A stretch of 6,653 nucleotides of DNA from Puniceicoccales bacterium (lineage in GTDB: Bacteria; Verrucomicrobiota; Verrucomicrobiia; Opitutales; JAIRKQ01), in NCBI GenBank assembly GCA_031266155.1, contig JAISBO010000061.1, positions 1 to 6,653 on the forward strand, read 5' to 3'. The notes under the pieces were generated by a model. The model ran no database searches and had not been told where the DNA came from. It was given only the letters and a program-made list of their open reading frames with translations. Every line of letters begins with the position of its first letter. Position 1 is the first letter of the stretch. Below, piece by piece: positions 1 through 5,791 of the stretch. Made by a program: the position numbers and the translations under genes.

Positions 1-214
1 CAGGAGGATCCATAGGAACAGGGACTTCCACCTTCCTCAACGATAGGAGATGAAATGGTACGGTCGCATCTTTCCCGATTCCCAATGGCCGAGAACTTAG
101 GCTGCTTCCTATACCATGCGAAGTCGTTGCATCCGATGATTTTTCATCTCCAAGAGCCGATGTTTCTCTCCGAGCATCTACCTCATAATTCGTTGCACTA
201 TCAACCCTATCCAT
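1..214 (-). CDS. Small polar protein of a tandem paralogous family, partial (runs off left edge)
   Basis: The frame opens with ATG at 214-212 and is uninterrupted for 71 codons to the window edge, so the C-terminus is missing. I do not recognise the protein. It begins MDRVDSATNYEVDARRETSA and is polar, rich in Ser, Thr and Asp, with no signal peptide or membrane segment. Later visible residues include a run of prolines and valines (about residues 62-71). The first 35 residues align without gaps to the 47-residue frame just upstream (247-390), with 16 identities by eye, including T8-N9, V12-D13-A14, E17-T18, G22, K25, D28, T30, H33 and G34. That protein-level conservation between neighbours is the main evidence that the frame is real. 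The region before the ATG (GAAAGAATAAC) is also shared with the neighbour. The overlapping plus-strand frame has no such support. Confidence 0.6.
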   Translation of the reverse strand, partial: MDRVDSATNYEVDARRETSALGDEKSSDATTSHGIGSSLSSRPLGIGKDATVPFHLLSLRKVEVPVPMDPP

Positions 215-246
215 GTTATTCTTTCTTTAATTATTGTGCATGCCAT

Positions 247-390
247 CTACACAACAAATCTTTTCATCGCAAGCTTTTTTGCAAGCAATCCATGCAAATT
301 CGTCGAATCTGTTTGCTTGTCATTTCCTGGGGGTAACGTTTCCTCCCCGGCATCTACCCTATGATTTGTTGTAACATCAACGTCATTCAT
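247..390 (-). CDS. Small 47-residue paralogue of the preceding tandem family, possibly shortened
   Basis: ATG at 390-388, TAG at 249-247, 47 residues. The N-terminal half (MNDVDVTTNHRVDAGEETLP) matches the start of the downstream gene that begins at 214, ungapped over about 35 residues. The C-terminus ends KKLAMKRFVV and matches the end of the degenerate copy at 423-515 (KKLAMKRFAA). It therefore links the other two members. It lies 32 bases upstream of the next start, the same spacing as between its own start and the stop of the third copy. There is no canonical Shine-Dalgarno; a purine-rich GAAAGAATAAT precedes the ATG. A TATAAT hexamer on this strand at 414-409 could serve as a -10 box, but no good -35 is visible. 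Function unknown. Because it is so short it may be a truncated relic rather than an active gene. Confidence 0.5.
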   Translation of the reverse strand: MNDVDVTTNHRVDAGEETLPPGNDKQTDSTNLHGLLAKKLAMKRFVV

Positions 391-422
391 ATTATTCTTT
401 CGCTAGTTATTATATACAACAC
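391..422 (-). promoter_or_regulatory. Conserved 32-base inter-gene spacer with GAAAGAATAA motif (paired with 215-246)
   Basis: The spacer between the third and second small frames (391-422) and the one between the second and first (215-246) are both 32 bases. They match at 21 of 32 positions by eye. The longest shared block is GAAAGAATAA directly before the ATG, preceded by ATAA-TA. The purine-rich block is placed where a ribosome binding site would sit, though it is not a canonical one. In this copy a TATAAT hexamer lies at 414-409. The equal length and conserved block suggest each gene was duplicated together with its own initiation signal. Confidence 0.4.
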
Positions 423-515
423 CTACGCGGCAAATCTTTTCATTGCAAGCTTTTTGTGAAAAATTTTGCTTTCTGTGGATAGCCAGGGAAGCCGGTAGGG
501 CGGTAGCGTTTCCCC
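423..515 (-). pseudogene. Degenerate third copy of the small tandem family, start lost
   Basis: Reading leftward, this stretch encodes residues resembling GETLPP, then a diverged 14-residue segment, then KKLAMKRFAA and a TAG stop at 425-423. The 47-residue neighbour has GEETLPP, a 16-residue segment and KKLAMKRFVV in the same frame, so the length difference is a whole number of codons. No ATG, GTG or TTG lies before the conserved part: the equivalent of the N-terminus has been replaced by the pilC upstream region. The same frame stays open further right but without resemblance to the family. I read it as a remnant left by tandem duplication and recombination. A functional frame with an unusual start is less likely. 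Confidence 0.45.
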
Positions 516-535
516 ATATGGTAAATGGTACCGCC
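499..535. other. Inverted repeat upstream of pilC, possible hairpin
   Basis: GGCGGTA (499-505) is the perfect complement of TACCGCC (529-535), giving a 7-bp GC-rich stem around a 23-base loop. On the plus strand a T6 run follows at 546-551, about ten bases past the stem, which is further than in a typical intrinsic terminator. It lies inside the degenerate third repeat copy and ends about 50 bases before the pilC -10 box. It could be a weak terminator isolating pilC, a protein-binding dyad, or chance. Confidence 0.3.
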
Positions 536-583
536 AAATAAAGTGTTTTTTACGAAATGGGTTTATTTGTCTAAAATATTTTC

Positions 584-589
584 TATAAT
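584..589 (+). promoter_or_regulatory. Perfect TATAAT -10 box directly upstream of pilC
   Basis: TATAAT at 584-589 ends eight bases before the ATG at 598. With normal spacing, transcription would start around 595-598, giving a leaderless or nearly leaderless message. The region at the -35 position (TTTATT, 562-567, 16-base spacer) matches the consensus poorly. No Shine-Dalgarno is present between the box and the ATG, which is consistent with leaderless initiation. Transcription from a promoter further upstream cannot be excluded. Confidence 0.4.
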
Positions 590-597
590 TGTGGCCA

Positions 598-1845
598 ATG
601 CGATTTAGGTTTTTAGCTGTAGATTCTCACCATGCGGTCGTTAAAGGTGAGATTGTTTCTGACACTAAAAGCCTCGCCGAACAGGAACTGGAGGATAGGA
701 AGTTCGATGTACAACTGTTGCAATGCTGCGAAACAAAGGGAAAGAAAAACATTTTGAACATGGAGAAATTTTGTAGTTTTTTCTCCCGCAAAAGACCCAA
801 TCAGCCCCATTGGAAATACGCATTTTTTGAACAATTTGCAATGTTGCTAACGGCAGGGTTACCAATTGAACAATGCCTTTCAACGTTGACCGTCGGGCTT
901 AAAAAATGTTCCGCAGGTTACAATATAATACATTCTCTTAGGGAAAAAATTTCCGCTGGAATGTCATTATCCGAAGGAATGATGTGCTGCCACCAATCTT
1001 TTTCAAATACCGAAATAAAAACAGTCAAAGCCGCAGAAAAAATAGGATGCCCAGGAATCGCATTGCGGGAAATGGCCGAAGTTGGTAAGAAAATGTCGTC
1101 CATTGGGGAAAAGGTAAAAATGGCACTGATCTACCCAACGATTGTGCTAACAGTTGCCGGGATTGCCCTAATTTTGCTCATGACAATTGTTGTTCCAAAG
1201 TTTGAAACGATTTTCATATCCCAAGGGTCCGATGGTCAATCTCTTCCATGGCTAACCCAACGGGTGGTAAACTTTTGTAATTTTATCGGCAACCACTGGG
1301 GTATAATGGCACTGTTTACCGTAGCTGCCATCGTAGTTTTTAAAATTTATCTTCGCAGAGGATCTTTCAAAAATCAATGGACCATTTCCCTCCACCTGCC
1401 AATTTTTGGTAAACTATTCCTGGCCATGAACCTCAACACTTTCTTCAGGACCATTGGAATGCTGATGTCATTTGGAGTACCACTTCAGGAAGCCTTGCAA
1501 TTGTCGATTGAGATAATAAATAACAGCAAGTGCAAGGAAGCCTTCGAAAAGGTTCTAATGAAGATAACACAGGGAGAAACCCTATCGGACAGCTTCAGAG
1601 GCAATAAATTTCTTACGGCAACAGACAATGGCCTGATTCTAGCGGGAGAACGATCAAGGGGATTGGCAAAAACATTCATAAATATATCGGAAATATATGA
1701 CCGAAAAATCGAACAGCAATTGGCTTTTCTGACAATCCTGATTGAACCGACCATCATAATTTTTTTAGCTGTTGTTGTTGGTATCGTTGTCATTGCAATG
1801 TTTTTGCCAATGATCAGCTTGATGCAAAACATGAGGCTTAGATAA
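598..1845 (+). CDS. Type IV pilus / type II secretion inner-membrane platform protein (PilC/GspF family)
   Basis: This is a polytopic inner-membrane protein forming the platform under a pilus or pseudopilus, where it couples the assembly ATPase to pilin extraction. I take ATG 598 (415 residues) rather than TTG 589, because MRFRFLAVDS followed by a G-E-I step is the usual family N-terminus. Two T2SSF repeats are clear. The first, about residues 75-200, contains FFEQFAMLLTAGLPI, a KAAEKIG helix, and ALIYP leading into a membrane segment (about 178-199) and VVPKFETIF. The second, about 278-405, contains FFRTIGMLMSFGVPL, LAGERSRGL and a LIEPTIII membrane helix ending AMFLPM. A middle membrane segment lies near 233-250. 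Length is normal for the family. Cysteine is unusually frequent in the N-terminal third (two CC pairs at 43-44 and 130-131). No ATPase, pilin or secretin gene is in the window, so PilC versus GspF cannot be decided. Confidence 0.93.
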   Translation: MRFRFLAVDSHHAVVKGEIVSDTKSLAEQELEDRKFDVQLLQCCETKGKKNILNMEKFCSFFSRKRPNQPHWKYAFFEQFAMLLTAGLPIEQCLSTLTVGLKKCSAGYNIIHSLREKISAGMSLSEGMMCCHQSFSNTEIKTVKAAEKIGCPGIALREMAEVGKKMSSIGEKVKMALIYPTIVLTVAGIALILLMTIVVPKFETIFISQGSDGQSLPWLTQRVVNFCNFIGNHWGIMALFTVAAIVVFKIYLRRGSFKNQWTISLHLPIFGKLFLAMNLNTFFRTIGMLMSFGVPLQEALQLSIEIINNSKCKEAFEKVLMKITQGETLSDSFRGNKFLTATDNGLILAGERSRGLAKTFINISEIYDRKIEQQLAFLTILIEPTIIIFLAVVVGIVVIAMFLPMISLMQNMRLR

Positions 1846-1874
1846 TTTTTAACCCATGCAAATGCAATTCCGTA

Positions 1875-1893
1875 GGGTAGACAAAATTTACCC
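1875..1893. terminator. Candidate hairpin between convergent genes
   Basis: GGGTAGA (1875-1881) pairs with TTTACCC (1887-1893), a 7-bp stem with one G-T pair and a 5-base loop. It lies in the 49-base gap between the pilC stop and the stop of the converging 195-residue gene. Neither strand shows a T-run after the stem, so it is not a canonical intrinsic terminator. Its position between two converging 3' ends is the main support. Confidence 0.35.
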
Positions 1894-1894
1894 A

Positions 1895-2482
1895 TCAGCT
1901 ATCTTTGGCCATGAATTCCCGTGACAACTTGACGATATCTGTGATGTCGCAAATTAAGTTTGTTACGTTCTTTATTCTTTCACGGGTTGTTTTCGTAATC
2001 AGCCTAAATGGCTCATGATACATAATAAAATTATTACCTATGGACAGCGTACCATCGCATTTCTTTGTCTTCCAAATGTTGTATAATTGATCCTGAATTT
2101 CGTCGTATTGCAGTATCAAATTTAAAAGGTCTTGCCTAGTGGTCGAAAATAACAACCTGCTATCCAGGATCGGGTTGTTTGTAAAATATATACCTCTGTC
2201 GAAAATTTTATGGAAGCTTATAAAAAAAGGCCTTTTTCGGGCTACAATGCGAAATGGTTGGGCAAGCTCGAGGTTACTTTTCACCACAAGTCGCAGGGGA
2301 AACTGTTTGATGTTGGGAAATTTGATAGTATATATTTCAAGGTCCTTTCCCCGAATTTTTCCACATAGGGTGTATTTGCCGAACAAATTGCAAAATTTTG
2401 GAAAAATTTTACAAAATGCAGAATCCGCCGTTGCTTTTAAATTCAGGTCCTGGGCAAGCTGTTTCATGGTGTTTGACAACAA
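1895..2482 (-). CDS. Hypothetical protein, probably co-transcribed with mgtE
   Basis: 195 residues from TTG 2482, or 190 from ATG 2467 (residue 6, MKQLAQDLNL); neither start has a clear ribosome binding site. I do not recognise the family. The sequence is basic and hydrophobic with no signal peptide and no membrane helix. The central part (about residues 48-105) alternates in a way typical of beta strands. It is followed by a helical stretch (STTRQDLLNLILQYDEIQ, 113-130), a short strand pair around GTLSIGNNFIMY (144-155) and a C-terminal helix (165-190). This strand-helix-strand-helix layout with a final helix suggests a small soluble sensor-like or binding domain, but that is inference. The frame starts 18 bases after the mgtE stop, so an operon is likely. 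A plus-strand frame of 116 codons overlaps it antisense and looks like a shadow. Confidence 0.75.
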   Translation of the reverse strand: MLSNTMKQLAQDLNLKATADSAFCKIFPKFCNLFGKYTLCGKIRGKDLEIYTIKFPNIKQFPLRLVVKSNLELAQPFRIVARKRPFFISFHKIFDRGIYFTNNPILDSRLLFSTTRQDLLNLILQYDEIQDQLYNIWKTKKCDGTLSIGNNFIMYHEPFRLITKTTRERIKNVTNLICDITDIVKLSREFMAKDS

Positions 2483-2500
2483 AATGTAAAACGAAACATC

Positions 2501-3877
2501 TTAGAGCAAAAAATATGACCCGATTCCCAAGAAAATGAACATTCCGGCAATATCGGTTACCGAGGTGAGAAAAATATATGAACTTTGGGCGGGGTCGCAT
2601 TTGATACGCGTCAAAAATATCGGAATAAGTGAGCCTATGAAGCCGGATAGTCCCATATTAAGAATCATTGCCAAAAAAACTACTACCCCAACTTTTACGT
2701 TTTGTGACCAAATACCTGTCACAACGAGCGCGATAAAACCGATTATAATGCCATTGAGGAACCCTTTTAAAGTTTCTCTAAGTACGACCTTTGACGAATC
2801 CCCACTGTGATATTCGCCCAAAGCAAGACCTCGGATTGCGATTGCCAATGTCTGGGCTCCAGAATTTCCACTCAATCCGGTTATCATTACCATGAAAACC
2901 GCCAGTACGGTACACTGTGCAATTCTTTGTTCAAAAATGCGAATAACACCAGCCGTTACAAACGCAATGCACAAATTTATCACCAGCCATGGTGTACGCC
3001 GAAAAATACTATAGGGTACACTATCATGAATACTTTCATCTCCACCCGCTCCATGTAATTTTTGAATATCCTCCGTTGCCTCTTCCCGTAAAATATCGAT
3101 AACATCATCGTGGGTAACAATACCGATTAGTCGATGCTGCCCATCGACAACGGGTAATGTGTTGAAGTGATTTTTCGCCATCATATGGGCGACTGTTTCC
3201 TTATCCTGCTCCAGAGAACAAATACCTTCGACTTCACCACACATCAGGTCCCCAATCTTGGCGTGGGGATCAGTCCATAGTAGTTTTTGTATATTTAGAA
3301 CTCCGACCAAATGCTTTTCATCATCGGTGACGTATAAACTTTCCACATTCTCCGCCACATCCTTGTTTTCTCTCAAAAATTCAATGGCTCCATCGACCGT
3401 CATATCTATTTTCAGGGCCGCAACATGGGGAGTCATGACACCACCCGCAGTATTCGGATCGTAGGTCAAGAGGTTGCGTAGGGTTGCCGCGACCTGTAAT
3501 GGCATTTTAATAATCAGTCGTTCTCTTACCTCATCTTCTAGCTCACCTAGCAGGTCAGCGGCATCGTCCGGAGCAAGGGAGCTCAAAATCTTTATGGCTT
3601 TGGCATCTCGCATTTCAGAAATGATTTCAGCCGAATCGGAAACATTCATTTCTGCCAAAACTTCGGTTACGTCGTCGACGGATAATTTGCGTAAAACTAT
3701 TTCTCTCTCTTCCTGCGAGAGCCTTTCAAGCCAGGCACCTATTTCATGGTGAGGGGTCCTTGCCAACTTGATGGCATTCAAATTTTTGAAATCGTTTGCG
3801 GCACAGTCCTGCAACTCCTCAAAGGTATAGTGCCTGAGAGATACTTTCCTATCTTCGATGTTTTTATTTGATGACAT
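2501..3877 (-). CDS. mgtE: Magnesium transporter MgtE
   Basis: This is a Mg2+-gated Mg2+ channel of the inner membrane, 458 residues, normal for the family. Domains in order: a helical MgtE N domain (about 35-138); the linking motif YDPNTAGGVMTP (139-150); two CBS domains (about 147-205 and 210-265, the second with LPVVDGQHRLIGIVTHDDVI); a plug/connecting helix (about 266-292); and a five-helix pore domain (about 293-458). The pore carries GLSGNSGAQTLAIAIRGLALGE, which matches the family's GGN-G-Q signature with one Gly changed to Ser. A late TD-I-A-G segment has Asp442, which I align to the pore Asp that binds Mg2+ in Thermus MgtE. Cytosolic Mg2+ closes the channel through the N and CBS domains. 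ATG 3877 is supported by the domain start, although no Shine-Dalgarno is visible. I see no M-box (ykoK) riboswitch in the 167-base gap upstream. Confidence 0.95.
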   Translation of the reverse strand: MSSNKNIEDRKVSLRHYTFEELQDCAANDFKNLNAIKLARTPHHEIGAWLERLSQEEREIVLRKLSVDDVTEVLAEMNVSDSAEIISEMRDAKAIKILSSLAPDDAADLLGELEDEVRERLIIKMPLQVAATLRNLLTYDPNTAGGVMTPHVAALKIDMTVDGAIEFLRENKDVAENVESLYVTDDEKHLVGVLNIQKLLWTDPHAKIGDLMCGEVEGICSLEQDKETVAHMMAKNHFNTLPVVDGQHRLIGIVTHDDVIDILREEATEDIQKLHGAGGDESIHDSVPYSIFRRTPWLVINLCIAFVTAGVIRIFEQRIAQCTVLAVFMVMITGLSGNSGAQTLAIAIRGLALGEYHSGDSSKVVLRETLKGFLNGIIIGFIALVVTGIWSQNVKVGVVVFLAMILNMGLSGFIGSLIPIFLTRIKCDPAQSSYIFLTSVTDIAGMFIFLGIGSYFLL

Positions 3878-3971
3878 TTTAGGAAATTAGAAAACGAACA
3901 CAAAAACTAATACCACCGTATTTCCTATGAAATATCAAACAAATTTTGACGGCATAGGCAACACTTTATGA

Positions 3972-3989
3972 CTCTTTGTTTTCAAAGAG
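3972..3989. other. Perfect inverted repeat between the histidine kinase and mgtE
   Basis: CTCTTTG (3972-3978) and CAAAGAG (3983-3989) form a 7-bp perfect stem with a TTTT loop. It sits 55 bases past the kinase stop and about 95 bases before the mgtE start, both on the minus strand. There is no T-run on the minus-strand 3' side, so it is a weak terminator candidate at best. It could equally be an operator-like dyad in the mgtE leader. Confidence 0.35.
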
Positions 3990-4044
3990 CACAAAATGTA
4001 AAGAGAAAAGGAAGTATTGCCGGTCCACGTGTTTGGGGAATTAT

Positions 4045-5235
4045 CTAATTTCGATGTGCAATTGGCAACTTTACCCGAAAGGTTGTTCCCTCATGTTCCT
4101 TGGATTCAACCTCTATGCTTCCATTGTGCAACGCGATACAATGTTTAATTATAAACATACCTATTCCCATGCCCTTGCGACCCTTCGCATTGGCCCCCCG
4201 GTGGAACAGCTTAAATATCCCTTTCAATTCTTTATGGGGAATACCTATCCCAGAATCCCTGACATAGATGGTTAATGTTTCCCCATCGTAAACCAAGTTT
4301 AAATATACTAATGTCATCGGATCAGAATATTTTATCGCATTGTTTAGCAGATTAGAAATGATGTGGTAAAGAAGCGTCGTATCTATGTCAATGTTCCTCG
4401 GAAATGATTTTGATATCTGGAGCACAATTTTTCTCCCCTCATTAAGGTTTTCAATTTCGTTAATTATGTTTTTACAAAACAATACCACATCGGATTCTAA
4501 CGGTTGGAATGATAGTTGATTACTTTGCACTTTACTCAAGATTAATACCGCATCCATTGTCCGTGTCATCCGCAAGATTGCCCTTCTTATTGACTGCATG
4601 TAATTTTCTTTATCACCATCACTCAACTTGTCATTGCAGTGTTCGATTAGATCAACCGCCCCCTGTATAACCGCCAGGGGAGTGCGCATTTCATGGGATA
4701 CCATATTAATAAATAGCTCTTTTGCCTGATTAATTTCCCGTTCTTTTCGTAAACTTTCGAGGAGTTGTTGCCTGATAATATCTCCTTCTTCGATGTCATT
4801 TTCACATTCTGGAACCATGAAAAGACATCCAACAAATTTTATCTCCGTTTCGGTTTTTTCCGTTATCCTGACTTTTTCAACAAATAGCCCATAAACATTT
4901 TCATCGGTGAGCAACTGATATGTCCTAATAAATGATGATTCTTTTCCCAAAAGTTTATTTTTCAACGTATGCACTAAATCAACGTTATTTGGGTGGGCAT
5001 CGCTTCCCACAATATCGATATAATTGTCGCTTTGGTGATAAAAATCCCCAATCCGTTTATGAACATCATCGACCACCCAGCGTATTTCCAGGGTTTCCGT
5101 ATTCCTATCATAATTTCCTCGATATAGGGCTAATTTCAAATGTTGACATGTTTCAACGGTAGACGTGGCTGAATCGCTGAATCCATGCGAATCTATGGTA
5201 TGGTGTATTAGGGGACACATGACTTTTTCTACCAC
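4045..5235 (-). CDS. Soluble PAS-domain sensor histidine kinase
   Basis: A hybrid-free sensor kinase that autophosphorylates on His181. The listed start is GTG 5235 (396 residues); ATG 5220 (residue 6) is an equally good start, and neither has a strong ribosome binding site. Residues about 35-142 look like a PAS_3-type fold (W53 in an RWVVDD strand, GDFYHQS, a DAHPNN turn, FIRTYQL, then a G-CLF strand). A short coiled-coil linker (about 150-172) leads into HisKA with FINMVSHEMRTPL. HATPase_c follows, with N-box NLLNNAIKYS (295-304), G1 DSGIGI (327-332), an F-box FKLFHRG and G2 GRKGMGIGM (352-360). There are no membrane helices, so it should act in the cytoplasm. No response regulator lies within the window, so its partner is unknown. 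The 167-base gap before mgtE argues against a tight operon. Confidence 0.92.
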   Translation of the reverse strand: MVEKVMCPLIHHTIDSHGFSDSATSTVETCQHLKLALYRGNYDRNTETLEIRWVVDDVHKRIGDFYHQSDNYIDIVGSDAHPNNVDLVHTLKNKLLGKESSFIRTYQLLTDENVYGLFVEKVRITEKTETEIKFVGCLFMVPECENDIEEGDIIRQQLLESLRKEREINQAKELFINMVSHEMRTPLAVIQGAVDLIEHCNDKLSDGDKENYMQSIRRAILRMTRTMDAVLILSKVQSNQLSFQPLESDVVLFCKNIINEIENLNEGRKIVLQISKSFPRNIDIDTTLLYHIISNLLNNAIKYSDPMTLVYLNLVYDGETLTIYVRDSGIGIPHKELKGIFKLFHRGANAKGRKGMGIGMFIIKHCIALHNGSIEVESKEHEGTTFRVKLPIAHRN

Positions 5236-5378
5236 AAAAAAAGCTACAATGCCATACTTTTCTAAAAATATTACCGTCGGTCACAAATATTTTTGGTGGG
5301 GTTAAAATAAGATTTCTTACAAATGTTGGGATGAAATAATACATTTCAAAACATAAAAATTTTTGTTGCAAAAACTTT

Positions 5379-5420
5379 TTTACTAAATATCCTCAATAGA
5401 CTAGAATTTTAACAAGGAGG
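5379..5420 (+). promoter_or_regulatory. Promoter and strong Shine-Dalgarno of the 114-residue gene
   Basis: AAGGAGG (5414-5420) lies six bases before the ATG at 5427 and is the only canonical Shine-Dalgarno I see in the window. Upstream, TTTACT (5379-5384) and TAGAAT (5402-5407) form a plausible sigma-70 pair with a 17-base spacer, matching the consensus at 4 of 6 and 5 of 6 positions. The ribosome binding site is convincing; the promoter is only a reasonable guess in AT-rich DNA. Confidence 0.55.
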
Positions 5421-5426
5421 ATTGAG

Positions 5427-5771
5427 ATGGCAAATATAGGAATTTCTAATACAAATACTAGTCAGGTGGATGCGAACGTTATTATGCCTGGCCCAACGGG
5501 AGTGGTAGGAGATATGAAAAAAAACCCCACGGCAAACCCAAATATTTCGCAAAACGATGTCGGTAGCACGCAGCATGTTAGCAGGGAAACTACGGATGTA
5601 ACTCGCCCAGGAACAAAAGCCTTTGAAAATAAACAAGAGGCGCTGGAGAAATTCGACCCCGAACAACAAAAGCTAGACAGTGGCGTATTAAAGGCAGTTG
5701 TGGCTCATAGCGGTTCAAGTGGGGTAAATTTAAATACCAATCCCTCCATAAGCGCAGACTATGGGAAGTGA
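5427..5771 (+). CDS. Small polar Asn/Ser/Thr-rich protein, function unknown
   Basis: 114 residues from ATG 5427, with an excellent ribosome binding site (AAGGAGG, 6-base spacing), so translation is likely efficient. I do not recognise it. Composition is strongly polar (many Asn, Ser, Thr, Gly) with no Cys, no Trp, no signal peptide and no membrane segment. Most of it looks disordered, except for a likely helix at about residues 67-92 (NKQEALEKFDPEQQKLDSGVL followed by KAVVAH). It begins MANIGISNTNTSQVDANV. The TN-x-x-x-VDA element resembles TN-x-x-VDA in the small minus-strand family at the other end of the window. It is divergent from the kinase gene and convergent with the epimerase-like gene, only 22 bases from that gene's stop. 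A secreted, surface or regulatory small protein is possible but nothing here proves it. Confidence 0.75.
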   Translation: MANIGISNTNTSQVDANVIMPGPTGVVGDMKKNPTANPNISQNDVGSTQHVSRETTDVTRPGTKAFENKQEALEKFDPEQQKLDSGVLKAVVAHSGSSGVNLNTNPSISADYGK

Positions 5772-5791
5772 TAGATAAATATTCCACGCGG

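Larger units (their letters stand above)
174..456. repeat. Imperfect direct repeat, two copies of about 107 bases (174-281 and 350-456)
   Basis: Copy one runs from GCATCTACC at 174 to AAGCTTTTTTG at 281. Copy two runs from GCATCTACCC at 350 to AAGCTTTTTG at 456. They are offset by about 175 bases, and the right-hand ends (AAATCTTTTCAT, then GCAAGCTTTTTTG or GCAAGCTTTTTG) are nearly identical. Each copy covers the 3' end of one small minus-strand frame, the 32-base spacer and the 5' end of the next frame, so it is the DNA footprint of tandem gene duplication. The core GTAACGTTTCC (333-343) recurs as GTAGCGTTTCC at 503-513, extending the pattern into the degenerate third copy. Confidence 0.7.

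Noticed and set aside
3..53. Plus-strand open stretch ending in TGA at 51-53, considered as the tail of an upstream gene
   Set aside because: Only 16 codons with no recognisable motif, and antisense to the better supported minus-strand frame.
281..320. Two-tier inverted repeat: CAAGCAA (282-288) with TTGCTTG (313-319), and ATTCG-T-CGAAT at 298-308
   Set aside because: It falls within the coding part of the 47-residue frame and is not preserved in the other repeat copy, so a structured RNA is not supported.
55..336. Plus-strand frame of 93 codons in the left region
   Set aside because: It lies antisense to two minus-strand frames that show protein-level homology to each other. Its own composition (very rich in His, Phe, Cys, Leu) is not protein-like, and it has no ribosome binding site.
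538..547. ATAAAGTGTT shared with the minus strand at 3960-3969 as a common regulatory site
   Set aside because: Only a 10-base match at different distances from unrelated genes in AT-rich DNA, so chance is a sufficient explanation.
1485..1895. Minus-strand frame of 136 codons within pilC
   Set aside because: It lies opposite the conserved second T2SSF domain of pilC, whose family motifs are unambiguous.
2139..2489. Plus-strand frame of 116 codons antisense to the mgtE-linked gene
   Set aside because: Basic, low-plausibility composition and no ribosome binding site. The minus-strand frame is longer and follows mgtE closely, so this is a shadow.
3878..4044. Magnesium riboswitch (M-box) upstream of mgtE
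   Set aside because: The gap is only 167 bases and none of the conserved M-box segments can be seen on the minus strand. Only a simple 7-bp dyad is present.
5360..5381. TTTTTG-TTG-CAAAAA hairpin followed by a T-run, as an intrinsic terminator
   Set aside because: The stem is almost all A-T and lies between two divergent genes, where a terminator is not expected. AT-rich promoter DNA explains it as well.
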